A DNA stretch of 64,000 nt from Cyclobacterium plantarum (GTDB taxonomy: Bacteria; Bacteroidota; Bacteroidia; Cytophagales; Cyclobacteriaceae): assembly GCF_011290685.1 (NCBI RefSeq), contig NZ_JAANYN010000003.1:293341-357340 (forward strand), written 5' to 3'. The notes beneath the pieces are model-generated. The model was not told the DNA's origin and made no database searches. It saw only the letters and a list, made by a program, of their open reading frames with translations. Shown in pieces: positions 1 through 7,946 of this stretch. A program made the position numbers and the translations under genes. The first letter of the stretch is position 1, and each line of letters starts with the position of its first letter.

Positions 1-137
1 TTTTTTGTAGAACTTACATCGGTTTTTTCAGACCCGGTTGATACCTTCTCCTCCTTTTCATTTTTATGGCCTGTGGAGCAGGCAATAAAAGCAGGCAATA
101 AAAAAATAGATGCTATTTTAATAAGAAAACTAATCAT
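1..137 (-). CDS. Lipoprotein, partial (N-terminus only; runs off the window)
   Basis: Reading the minus strand from an ATG at 137-135 gives an open frame to the window edge. Its first 20 or so residues form a hydrophobic signal segment ending in a lipobox (PAFIAC, Cys 20), followed by a polar Lys/Glu/Ser/Thr-rich linker, the usual start of a Bacteroidota lipoprotein. The start codon overlaps the mnmD stop as ATGA (4 bases), which suggests translational coupling and membership in the mnmD operon. Nothing of the mature domain is visible, so no function can be given. Confidence 0.6.
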   Translation of the reverse strand, partial: MISFLIKIASIFLLPAFIACSTGHKNEKEEKVSTGSEKTDVSSTK

Positions 138-823
138 TCTTTTTTCCATGCCCGGGTCATTTCTTTTTTTCCGGGAGGGCCGGGAACCTCATCCAGCTCC
201 ATTTCCATTTTTAACAGATTTTTTTTGAGATGTCCTGCGGCACAGTAAGTGACAAATACGCCTTTTGGATTCATGCTTTCATGTATTTTTTTCAGCTGGA
301 TATCCTCCCACAATTCAGGTTGTTTTCTGGGAGAAAAAGCATCAAAATAGACGATATCGGAGGGATACAGCTTTACATCCTGTAAGCTGACTTTTTCTTT
401 CTTGATATTGAAATAATCGGATATCGGCTTGCCGGAATCCCATTCCATTTGATGTAACCGCTTAAAATATCCATTGTAATGCGTCAGGGTTTCATCCATC
501 CGGGTAAAATTGAGTGCATTGTAAATCTCAGCTGGTAGGGGAAAAGGCTCTATGGTATGGTAGAGAACGGGTACCTGATTTTGTTCTGCCCAAATAAGGG
601 TCAGCCAGGCGTTTAGTCCTGTCCCAAAGCCTACTTCAAAAATACGGATGGGAAATTTTCCGCGGTTTCTTGCATACCATGCTTCCAGCCCGTAAAGTAG
701 GAACACATGGATGGACTCCCTGTAGGCTCCATGAGAGGAGTGGTAGCTTTCATTAATTTCGGGTAGATATACAGAATGCGAGCCGTCTTCTGTGGTAATG
801 ATTTTGGGTGCTTTGTCAGTCAT
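134..823 (-). CDS. mnmD: tRNA 5-methylaminomethyl-2-thiouridine methyltransferase, MnmD-type
   Basis: This is the stand-alone version of the N-terminal methyltransferase half of E. coli MnmC. The family adds the last methyl group to the wobble uridine 34 of some tRNAs, using S-adenosylmethionine. The SAM-binding loop EVGFGTGLNA lies at residues 63-72 and the family motif YFDAFSPRKQPELW at about 159-172. The length, 229 residues, suits an enzyme lacking the FAD-dependent oxidase half of MnmC. It starts 10 bases after the ispF stop and overlaps the next lipoprotein start by 4 bases, so it is probably cotranscribed with both. The family call is firm; the exact tRNA substrates are inferred. Confidence 0.9.
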   Translation of the reverse strand: MTDKAPKIITTEDGSHSVYLPEINESYHSSHGAYRESIHVFLLYGLEAWYARNRGKFPIRIFEVGFGTGLNAWLTLIWAEQNQVPVLYHTIEPFPLPAEIYNALNFTRMDETLTHYNGYFKRLHQMEWDSGKPISDYFNIKKEKVSLQDVKLYPSDIVYFDAFSPRKQPELWEDIQLKKIHESMNPKGVFVTYCAAGHLKKNLLKMEMELDEVPGPPGKKEMTRAWKKE

Positions 824-833
824 TGTTCTTTAA

Positions 834-1313
834 TTAAGGATGGATCAATGCCACACAATAGGCGGAGACCCCTTCTTCCCTGCCTACAAACCCAAGCCTT
901 TCAGTCGTGGTGGCTTTGATGGATATCTGGCTTTCTGAAACATTCATGACTTCGGCCAAACAGGCTTTCATTTCCGGGATATAAGGATTGATTTTGGGTA
1001 ATTGGAGACAAAGTGTAACATCCAGGTTTCCCAGTTGATACCCGTTTTTTTTCAGCAAGTCCATGACCTGTTTCAATAACAATTTGCTGTCTATACCCTT
1101 GTATTGGGGGTCCTGGTCAGAAAAGTGATATCCAATATCTCTTAGATTGGCGGCACCAAGGAGGGCATCACATATCACATGAATCACCACATCAGCATCA
1201 GAATGCCCTGTAGCCCCTTTTTCATGCGATACTTGTATACCCCCCAACCAAAAAGCAGCTCCATCTTTTAGCTGATGGACATCATATCCGAATCCTACAC
1301 GGAAAGCACTCAT
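834..1313 (-). CDS. ispF: 2-C-methyl-D-erythritol 2,4-cyclodiphosphate synthase
   Basis: IspF makes the cyclic diphosphate intermediate of the methylerythritol phosphate pathway to isoprenoid precursors in the cytoplasm. Metal ligands are visible as D11-V-H13 in the N-terminal GYDVH motif and H45 in HSDADVVIH. The DIGYHF segment (59-64) and the C-terminal ATTTERLGFVGREEG (134-148) are the standard family signatures. At 159 residues it has the normal IspF length. It lies between an M16 peptidase gene (48 bases upstream) and mnmD (10 bases downstream) on the same strand. Isoprenoid users in this window are the carotenoid desaturase-family protein and the GGGP-synthase-family protein, both far away. 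Confidence 0.96.
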   Translation of the reverse strand: MSAFRVGFGYDVHQLKDGAAFWLGGIQVSHEKGATGHSDADVVIHVICDALLGAANLRDIGYHFSDQDPQYKGIDSKLLLKQVMDLLKKNGYQLGNLDVTLCLQLPKINPYIPEMKACLAEVMNVSESQISIKATTTERLGFVGREEGVSAYCVALIHP

Positions 1314-1361
1314 AGCTCAAGTTATTATAATTTCACATTTATTCATAGTGTCAGGTCAAAG

Positions 1362-2600
1362 CTACTCCTGGCATTTGTAATAAACCACAGCGGCGGAATT
1401 ATCATTGAGGTAGGTCTTGGCGGCCTCTTGAATTTTTTCTCCTGAAATCCCCATTTTTTTGTCATACTCCTCATTGATCAGGAAAGGATTTCCCAAATAG
1501 GCATAATACGCCAGCCGCATAGCCCTTCCCAATAAAGATACAGATTCATAGGTTTTCATGGCCTCAGTCTGGTTTTTGATTTTTTGCAATACCTGATCCG
1601 GGATGCCTTTACGTTTGAAATCATCCAAAACTTTTTCCAGCGCCATTTCACCCTGCTCCGCCGATACCCCATTTTCCAGTTTTCCGGTAACAACCAACAA
1701 TCCCGGATCAATGTTTCCCAGGACATAGGCCTGACAACTGGCAAAAACAGAACCACCCTTTACCAGTTTTTGCTCCAGTACTGCTGACCTGCCGAAACTC
1801 AAAGCATCTGTTATGAGGTCGCATGACAAGTAGCCATCCTGTAACCTTCCCGGAATGCGGTACACTTTATACAAGGCCTCAGTGGGTACCTTTCCAAAGA
1901 CTTCCTTGCTCTTTTTTCTCTGCTGCAGGGGCTCTGAGATCGGGGCAACCACAGACTGTTTTCCTGTGGGGATCTCCCCAAACCAATGTTCCACCCGCTC
2001 ACGCACCGCTTCAAATTTCACCTTTCCAGCGATGCAAAGAACAGCATTGTCTGGGGTATAGTGATTTTGATAAAATGCAAGCAGGTCATTTTTTTCAAAT
2101 TGCTCAATATCTTCAATTTTTTCTCCAATGGTCGGCCAGCGGTAGGCATGTTGTTCATAGGCCAGGCTGCGCAGGTGGTGCATGGCATTTCCGTAGGGTT
2201 GGTTCAGGTACCTTTGCTTAAACTCTTCAATGACCACCTGTTTTTGGGTATTGATATGCTTGTCTTTCAGACTCAGGTGCAGCATGCGGTCGGATTCCAG
2301 CCACAAAGCAGTTTCCAGATTGACTGCGGGTAACGTGATGTAATAGTTGGTGATGTCCGTATTGGTGAAGGCATTACTTGAACCACCTACCCTTTCCAGC
2401 GCACTGTCAAATGCCGGAATATTTTGAGACCCTGCAAACATAAGGTGCTCAAAATAATGGGCAAGTCCGGTTTTGCCCATCTTTTCATTTCTGGAACCTA
2501 CCTTGTACAGCAGGTTGACAACCGCCATTTCAGAGGAGGGGTCTTCATGAACCAGTACCTGCAGGCCATTGTCTAAAACAAATTCCTTATAGTCGATCAT
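1362..2600 (-). CDS. M16 family zinc metallopeptidase (pitrilysin/processing-peptidase type)
   Basis: The inverted zinc motif HYFEH is at residues 48-52, in the context GLAHYFEHLMFAGS, which defines peptidase family M16. The 412-residue length fits one pair of M16 domains, as in the mitochondrial processing peptidase beta type. No signal peptide is visible, so a cytoplasmic or leaderless form is likely. Its substrate cannot be read from the sequence. It is the first gene of the minus-strand run that continues with ispF and mnmD. A TAnnTTTG-like box (TACTTTTG, minus strand, 2618-2611) sits just upstream, though it would leave a very short leader. Confidence 0.92.
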   Translation of the reverse strand: MIDYKEFVLDNGLQVLVHEDPSSEMAVVNLLYKVGSRNEKMGKTGLAHYFEHLMFAGSQNIPAFDSALERVGGSSNAFTNTDITNYYITLPAVNLETALWLESDRMLHLSLKDKHINTQKQVVIEEFKQRYLNQPYGNAMHHLRSLAYEQHAYRWPTIGEKIEDIEQFEKNDLLAFYQNHYTPDNAVLCIAGKVKFEAVRERVEHWFGEIPTGKQSVVAPISEPLQQRKKSKEVFGKVPTEALYKVYRIPGRLQDGYLSCDLITDALSFGRSAVLEQKLVKGGSVFASCQAYVLGNIDPGLLVVTGKLENGVSAEQGEMALEKVLDDFKRKGIPDQVLQKIKNQTEAMKTYESVSLLGRAMRLAYYAYLGNPFLINEEYDKKMGISGEKIQEAAKTYLNDNSAAVVYYKCQE

Positions 2601-2647
2601 AATATGGGGTCAAAAGTAATCAATTCCCCTCCCCTTTTCCTATACAA

Positions 2648-2854
2648 TTAGATAGATTCTCCCTTATAACCGGATTTTTCAAGGGCCTTTTTTATGGTTT
2701 CAGTATCCACGTTACCCTGAACGGTGAGGATTCGATCCGGGGACTTTAAGTCCACTTCCCAGTGTTCAGCCGGTAGGCTGTCCATGGCTGGTTTGATGGT
2801 AGCCACACAAGCGGCACATTTGACGTTGGTTTTTAGTTTGATTGAATTTTCCAT
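2648..2854 (-). CDS. Small heavy-metal-associated domain protein (copper chaperone-like)
   Basis: A 68-residue single-domain protein with the beta-alpha-beta pattern of heavy-metal-associated domains. The metal-binding pair is C13-A-A-C16. It has no membrane segment and should be cytoplasmic. It starts 7 bases after the copA stop, so the two are very likely cotranscribed and the protein probably passes Cu(I) to, or buffers it for, CopA, as CopZ-type chaperones do. The usual G-M-T/S-C lead-in is replaced by N-V-K-C, so this is a divergent member. A role in metals other than copper cannot be excluded. Confidence 0.8.
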   Translation of the reverse strand: MENSIKLKTNVKCAACVATIKPAMDSLPAEHWEVDLKSPDRILTVQGNVDTETIKKALEKSGYKGESI

Positions 2855-2861
2855 AATCTAT

Positions 2862-5069
2862 TTATTGTGTTTGGTGTTTAAATTTTAATCTCAGGCTGTT
2901 GCTTACTACCGATACCGAACTCAAAGCCATGGCCGCACCAGCGATCATCGGATTGAGGAGAAATCCTGAAAAGGGATACAACAGGCCAGCTGCCAGGGGA
3001 ATGCCGATAATATTGTAAACAAAAGCCCAGAAAAGGTTTTGCCTGATAGTATTTACGGTATCCTTGCTTAAATGTAGGAGTTTTGGGATGTCCATCAAGC
3101 TGGAATGCATGAGTGTGGCTTTTGCGGTTTCCATGGCAATATCTGTACCTGTACCCATGGCAATGCCCAGGTCTGCCAAAACCAGTGCCTCACTGTCATT
3201 AATACCATCCCCCGCCATTGCAACGACATGGCCCTGACTTTTAAGTTCCTGTATGTATTTACCTTTATCCTCAGGGAGCATGCCACTTTTAAACTTTTTA
3301 ATGCCCACAGCACTTGCGACAGCTGCAGCAGTTTTTTCCTGGTCTCCGGTTAGCATATGTACCGTAATTCCCATCTTCTGAATGGCGGCAATGGCCTTTT
3401 GAGATTCTTCCTTGATCTGATCAGCTATTGCAACAATTCCTACCAGGTTATTGTCTACCGCCATATAAACCACAATATCCCCCATCTCCAACATTTGTTC
3501 TCCGTTCTGAATCAAGGACTTGTCCTTGGCTATACCGGCTGATGTCAGCCATTTTAAGGTTCCGATCCGGTAAATTTTACCTTCATGAACTGCCTGGACT
3601 CCCTTTCCTGTGGCGGATTGAAAATTCGTTAAAGGCAATTGGGTTTTTGGGGATTGGAAGTGTTGGGCGATGGCAGCTGCCAGGGGGTGCTCACTTTTGG
3701 ATTCCAGGGCTTGAAAAATCGGTTGATGCTTATTTTCCTCCCCTCCATTGCCCCAAATTACTTTATTTACTTTGGGTGTACCCCTGGTAATGGTTCCTGT
3801 TTTGTCTAGTATCAGTACATCTGTCTTTTTGCCGGTTTCCAGGCTTTCGGCATCTTTGATCAGAATGCCCATGGAAGCCGCTTTGCCAATACCTACCATG
3901 ATAGCCGTAGGTGTTGCCAGGCCCAAGGCACAGGGACAGGCAATGACCAGCACCGTAATGGCCGAAAGCATACCCCGAAGTGCGGCATCATCTATGCCAC
4001 TAAAAGTCCAGACAAGAAAGGTAATGAGCGCCACTACCAAAACCGTAGGTACAAAAACAGCAGTAACTTTATCTACCATTTTCTGTATCGGCGCTTTGCT
4101 TCCCTGAGCTTGTTTCACCCTCGAAATGATCGAAGCCAAAAGGGTGTCGGCGGCAGTTTTTGTTATTTTAAACTGCAAACTCCCCTTTTGATTGATGGTG
4201 CCGGCAAAAACAGCTTCTCCATCATGCTTTGCTACGGGAATGGGTTCTCCGGTAAGCATGCTTTCATCCACAAAGGATTCTCCCCCCGTTACCAGGCCAT
4301 CCAATGGGATTTTCTGCCCGGGTTTTACCAACACGATTTCTCCCATTCCTGCATCGCTTACCGGGGATAATATTTCTTTTCCATCTTTGATCAGGATCAA
4401 TTCTTTGGGTTGTAAACCGATCAATTTTTTTAAAGCTTCGGAGGTACCCGCTTTGGCACCGGATTCGAGCAGACGCCCCAATAAGATGAAAAAAACGATA
4501 ACTGCAGCCGTCTCAAAATAAACATGAGGTTCCAGCCCGCGGTTTTCCAGCCATTGGGGAAAGAAAGTGTTGAATGTGCTGTAAATGTAGGCTATTCCTG
4601 TGCTGAGAGCCACCAGGGTGTCCATATTGGCCTTTTTGGCCTTACTTTGCTTATAGGCATTGATGAAAAACGATTTTCCAAAAACGAATAGTACCGGCGT
4701 AGTCAGGGCCCACATGATCCAATTGCCGTAGGGCAGGCTCATCCAAAACATGCCGATGATAAAAACAGGGAAGGCAAGGATTCCCGCTGCTATGGTGTTT
4801 TTTCGGAGTTGCTTGTGAGCCATTTTTTGCAGTTCTTCCGCATGCTCCTTTTCCTGAAGCTCTATCAACAATTCATAGCCAATGTCCTGAACGTTTTTCC
4901 TAGCCTGGGATAGATCGGCACTGTCTTCATCCAGGACAAGGGTAGCTGCCTGGGTAGCGTAATTGACTGTGGCGGATTTTATTCCAGGACTTTGCTTTAG
5001 TGTGGACTCAATACTTAGTGCGCAGGCCGCACAGCTCATGCCCGATACGGGTACTTCTATGGTTTTCAT
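2862..5069 (-). CDS. copA: Copper-exporting P-type ATPase
   Basis: A P1B-type ATPase that would pump Cu(I) out of the cytoplasm. From the ATG at 5069 it has 735 residues: one N-terminal metal-binding domain (GMSCAAC, Cys 13 and 16), eight predicted membrane helices, the actuator-domain TGEP (273-276), the transmembrane CPC (378-380), the phosphorylated Asp in DKTGT (422) and the GDGINDS hinge near the C-terminus. CPC with a CxxC domain is the Cu(I)/Ag(I) signature. The frame stays open upstream to 5216, but that extension is poor in protein character and Met 5069 starts directly at the metal-binding domain, so I use it. It is followed by a small metal-binding protein and is divergent from bshC. 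Confidence 0.93.
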   Translation of the reverse strand: MKTIEVPVSGMSCAACALSIESTLKQSPGIKSATVNYATQAATLVLDEDSADLSQARKNVQDIGYELLIELQEKEHAEELQKMAHKQLRKNTIAAGILAFPVFIIGMFWMSLPYGNWIMWALTTPVLFVFGKSFFINAYKQSKAKKANMDTLVALSTGIAYIYSTFNTFFPQWLENRGLEPHVYFETAAVIVFFILLGRLLESGAKAGTSEALKKLIGLQPKELILIKDGKEILSPVSDAGMGEIVLVKPGQKIPLDGLVTGGESFVDESMLTGEPIPVAKHDGEAVFAGTINQKGSLQFKITKTAADTLLASIISRVKQAQGSKAPIQKMVDKVTAVFVPTVLVVALITFLVWTFSGIDDAALRGMLSAITVLVIACPCALGLATPTAIMVGIGKAASMGILIKDAESLETGKKTDVLILDKTGTITRGTPKVNKVIWGNGGEENKHQPIFQALESKSEHPLAAAIAQHFQSPKTQLPLTNFQSATGKGVQAVHEGKIYRIGTLKWLTSAGIAKDKSLIQNGEQMLEMGDIVVYMAVDNNLVGIVAIADQIKEESQKAIAAIQKMGITVHMLTGDQEKTAAAVASAVGIKKFKSGMLPEDKGKYIQELKSQGHVVAMAGDGINDSEALVLADLGIAMGTGTDIAMETAKATLMHSSLMDIPKLLHLSKDTVNTIRQNLFWAFVYNIIGIPLAAGLLYPFSGFLLNPMIAGAAMALSSVSVVSNSLRLKFKHQTQ

Positions 5070-5114
5070 CTTTGTGCTATCAGCTGGATTTAAGCCCAAA
5101 ATTACATGGAATTG

Positions 5115-5126
5115 ACAGGTACCTGT
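5115..5126. promoter_or_regulatory. Perfect 12-bp palindrome in the copA-bshC divergent region
   Basis: ACAGGTACCTGT reads identically on both strands and lies 45 bases upstream of the copA start, within the 185-base divergent spacer. Position and symmetry fit an operator for a dimeric regulator of the copper gene, but it does not match a CueR or CopY consensus I can name. No regulator gene is adjacent. Confidence 0.3.
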
Positions 5127-5254
5127 TATATAATTTTTAAAAAAATGTACAGGTCGGTTTCTGATAAATCGATAAAAATGTTGAACTTTAGCCTTATTAT
5201 TCAGGTTTTCGATCACTGAAAACTTTTAGAATAAAAGCTTAAATCTCTCTTTCC

Positions 5255-6844
5255 ATGTTAAAATCTACGGTAGACCCGGCCTGTACCGGTTTGTTTTCAA
5301 CTTTATTTTTAGACTACATTCAAAATAAAAAAGAGTTAAAGCAATTTTATCAGGAGTTCCCCGAGCTGAAGCATTTTAAAAAGACATTAGCAGATAAGAC
5401 TTTTGATCCCGAAAGAAGGGAAATCCTGGTGAGGGTTTTGAAAGAACAGTACACTGGCTTTGAAGCATCCCAGGTGAGCAGCAATATCGATAAGCTGAAG
5501 CAACCCAATACCTATACCGTGACCACCGGACACCAGCTGAACCTGATGACCGGCCCGGCCTTTTTTATTTATAAGATCGTTTCTACCCTTTTACTGGCAA
5601 GAAAGCTCCAAGAGAGCTACCCGGAATTCCATTTTGTTCCTGTATATTGGATGGCCAGTGAAGATCATGATTTTGAGGAAATAAACCATTTTCATTTTGA
5701 TGGGAAGGATTATCGCTGGGAATCAGAACAGCAGGGGCCTGTAGGTGAGTTCATTCTGGACAAGTCTATCAGGGACTTGATCCAACAATGGGATTTTTTG
5801 CCTGATTTTTTTAAGCAAGCCTATACCAATAGCCAATTCCTGAAAGAGGCGGTCAGAAAATACGTGCACCACTTATTTGCCGACCAGGGTTTGGTGATTT
5901 TGGATGCCAACGATACAGCGTTCAAAAGATCATTCCTGCCTATTATTAAGGATGATCTGTTTTCCCAAACGGCCAATGATTTGGTCAATGAACGCAACGC
6001 TGAATTGGAAGACGCAGGTTACAAAACACAGATATTTCCCAGGGAGATCAATTTTTTTTACATGGAACCGGGCAGAAGGGAGCGCTTGATTTATCAGGAT
6101 GGCATTTTCAGTACTCATGATGGCAAAAATAAATGGACTGAAAAAGAAATGAGGCAATTGTTGGAAGATAGCCCGGAAAAATTCAGCCCCAACGTCGTCA
6201 TGCGGCCCTTATATCAGGAAGTCATTTTGCCAAATCTGGCTTACCTGGGAGGACCGGCAGAAGTAGCTTACTGGTTTCAATTGAAAGGAGTTTTTGATCA
6301 CTATAAGGTTGATTTCCCCTTTCTTCTTCCCAGGAATTTTGCTTTGATCATTCCGAAGGAAGTCCAGCGAAAAATAAAAAAATTGGATCTCAAAGCTGAG
6401 GATCTTTTTCTATCCCTGGATAAGTTGAGAATTGACTATGTTTACAGGCATGCAGAAGCCGATTTGAGCTTGTTGCCCGAAAAGGAACAACTGGAGAAGC
6501 TGTTTTTGTCTATGGAGGAAAAAGCAGTCAGTTTGGACCCTACACTGGTAAATGCAGTGCGGGCAGCACTGATCAGAAGTGAAAAAATCATCGATCAGTT
6601 GGGGGTTAAATTCAGAAAAGCTTCCGAACGAAAGCAAGGGGATGCCATCAGGCAGATTTTTGAAATCAAAGATGCTTTATTTCCACTGGGCACCCTTCAG
6701 GAAAGGAAGGTGAATTTTCTTGAATTTTACCTGGGGGACAATCATTTTATTGACAAGCTTTACAAAACATTTGATCCTTTGGATTTTAATTTTATAATTT
6801 TGCAGGAGGATGGAAGTGAAGAAAGCGCTAAGGAAGGCTTTTAA
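5255..6844 (+). CDS. bshC: Bacillithiol biosynthesis cysteine-adding enzyme BshC
   Basis: BshC joins cysteine to glucosaminyl-malate in the last step of bacillithiol synthesis, giving the low-molecular-weight thiol of Firmicutes and many Bacteroidota. Family motifs are TTGHQLNLMTGP (90-101), PVYWMASEDHDFEE (129-142), and in the middle the RPLYQE and NLAYLGGPAEVAYW segments. Length, 529 residues, is normal for the family. The C-terminal third is predicted coiled coil. The 3' end overlaps the next gene by 35 bases. bshA and bshB are not in the window. Confidence 0.93.
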   Translation: MLKSTVDPACTGLFSTLFLDYIQNKKELKQFYQEFPELKHFKKTLADKTFDPERREILVRVLKEQYTGFEASQVSSNIDKLKQPNTYTVTTGHQLNLMTGPAFFIYKIVSTLLLARKLQESYPEFHFVPVYWMASEDHDFEEINHFHFDGKDYRWESEQQGPVGEFILDKSIRDLIQQWDFLPDFFKQAYTNSQFLKEAVRKYVHHLFADQGLVILDANDTAFKRSFLPIIKDDLFSQTANDLVNERNAELEDAGYKTQIFPREINFFYMEPGRRERLIYQDGIFSTHDGKNKWTEKEMRQLLEDSPEKFSPNVVMRPLYQEVILPNLAYLGGPAEVAYWFQLKGVFDHYKVDFPFLLPRNFALIIPKEVQRKIKKLDLKAEDLFLSLDKLRIDYVYRHAEADLSLLPEKEQLEKLFLSMEEKAVSLDPTLVNAVRAALIRSEKIIDQLGVKFRKASERKQGDAIRQIFEIKDALFPLGTLQERKVNFLEFYLGDNHFIDKLYKTFDPLDFNFIILQEDGSEESAKEGF

Positions 6845-7385
6845 GGCCAATAGAGAAGCATTGGGAGAAAAGGAGCGGGAATGGCGCTCTCAAAAAATCA
6901 CCATTCAGGCCGTGTCTTTTTTGAGCAATTTTCCGGAAGTGCAGCATGTGCATTTGTTTTTACCGATCAAAAGGCTGTATGAAATCAATACGGTATTATT
7001 ATTGCATAGGCTTTTTGATAAAGGGTACCAGGTGTATGGCTCCATAACGGACAGGTCGGCGCAAAGACTTGAAACGGTACGGTTTTCCACCAATACATTT
7101 TTCCGGGAAGATGAAATGGGCATACCGGTCCCTGAGCATCCTGAATATGTAAATGAGGAGTTGATAGATTTGGTATTTGTCCCTCTTTTAGGGGTGGATG
7201 ATAAAGGAAACAGAATTGGATATGGCCTGGGTTTTTATGACCGGTTCTTTTTGAATCTAAGGAAGGAAGTGTTGAAGGTCGGATTATCCTATTTCAGGCC
7301 CGAAGTCAGTTTGCCCAAAGATCCGCACGATATACCGCTAAATGCTTGCATATTTCCAGATGGTTATGAAATTTTTAATCAATAG
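6810..7385 (+). CDS. 5-formyltetrahydrofolate cyclo-ligase
   Basis: Converts 5-formyltetrahydrofolate to 5,10-methenyltetrahydrofolate with ATP, returning a storage folate to one-carbon metabolism in the cytoplasm. The signature RIGYGLGFYDRF is at residues 135-146, preceded by a basic N-terminus (MEVKKALRKAFKANRE) that contributes to the ATP site in this family. The 191-residue length is typical. There is no other in-frame Met before about residue 103, so the start at 6810 stands, giving an unusually long 35-base overlap with bshC in another frame. That suggests coupled translation. Confidence 0.92.
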   Translation: MEVKKALRKAFKANREALGEKEREWRSQKITIQAVSFLSNFPEVQHVHLFLPIKRLYEINTVLLLHRLFDKGYQVYGSITDRSAQRLETVRFSTNTFFREDEMGIPVPEHPEYVNEELIDLVFVPLLGVDDKGNRIGYGLGFYDRFFLNLRKEVLKVGLSYFRPEVSLPKDPHDIPLNACIFPDGYEIFNQ

Positions 7386-7404
7386 TTCTCTAAATGATAG
7401 TTTT

Positions 7405-7896
7405 ATGGTAAAAAAATCAATGATTGCAGTTTTTACCCTCCTTATCGGATTGTCTCTGATGAATGAGGGCAAGGCCCAGACCTATGCTACAGGTGTTGGC
7501 CTAAGGGCAGGCGTCAGCAATGGGTTGACGGTAAAGCATTTTATCCAAAGCGATGTTGCCCTGGAAGGCATCCTTCACACCCGCTGGAGAGGCCTGGTCA
7601 TTACCGGCTTATACGAGGTGCACAAAAACATCCGTGAAGTAAGGGGTTTGCGTTGGTTTTATGGTGGTGGAGCACACATTGGCAGTTGGAATAGTGGCAA
7701 CCCCCCTCCGCCATGGGCGGATTCTGGTTACAGAGGTTCCACGATTGTAGGAATTGATGGGATCATTGGTCTGGACTATAAGTTTGACGATGCGCCGATC
7801 AATTTATCCCTGGATTGGAAGCCCGCATTCAATATTATCAACGGAGGAGGTTTCTGGGGAGATGAGGTGGCTTTGTCCATACGGTTTACATTTTAA
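7405..7896 (+). CDS. Small secreted protein, probable outer-membrane beta-barrel
   Basis: From the ATG at 7405 the product is 163 residues with a clear signal peptide (hydrophobic stretch ending EGKAQ at about residue 24). The mature part has alternating hydrophobic/polar strands, many Gly and aromatic residues, and ends ALSIRFTF, an aromatic C-terminus typical of outer-membrane barrels. The frame is open upstream to 7342, but that would put unrelated residues in front of the signal peptide and overlap the previous gene. It follows the folate gene by 19 bases and ends at a strong terminator. Function unknown. Confidence 0.7.
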   Translation: MVKKSMIAVFTLLIGLSLMNEGKAQTYATGVGLRAGVSNGLTVKHFIQSDVALEGILHTRWRGLVITGLYEVHKNIREVRGLRWFYGGGAHIGSWNSGNPPPPWADSGYRGSTIVGIDGIIGLDYKFDDAPINLSLDWKPAFNIINGGGFWGDEVALSIRFTF

Positions 7897-7944
7897 AATC
7901 ATAAAAAAACCGCTGAAGAATATTCAGCGGTTTTTTTATGATTT
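7896..7944. terminator. Bidirectional rho-independent terminator
   Basis: A perfect 22-bp inverted repeat (arms 7896-7917 and 7923-7944, 5-base loop). The GC core ACCGCTGAA/TTCAGCGGT is flanked by A-runs and T-runs, so it can stop transcription from either side. It lies between the convergent small secreted protein gene and the sugar dehydrogenase gene, 3 bases from the latter's stop. Confidence 0.93.
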
Positions 7945-7946
7945 CT

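Noticed and set aside
5112-5134. TTGACA ... TATAAT resembling a sigma-70 promoter on the + strand
   Set aside because: The spacer is only 11 bases, too short for function, and Bacteroidota use a different consensus.
5070-5216. N-terminal extension of copA by 49 codons
   Set aside because: The added residues do not look like an export ATPase N-terminus and the metal-binding domain begins directly at the internal Met at 5069.
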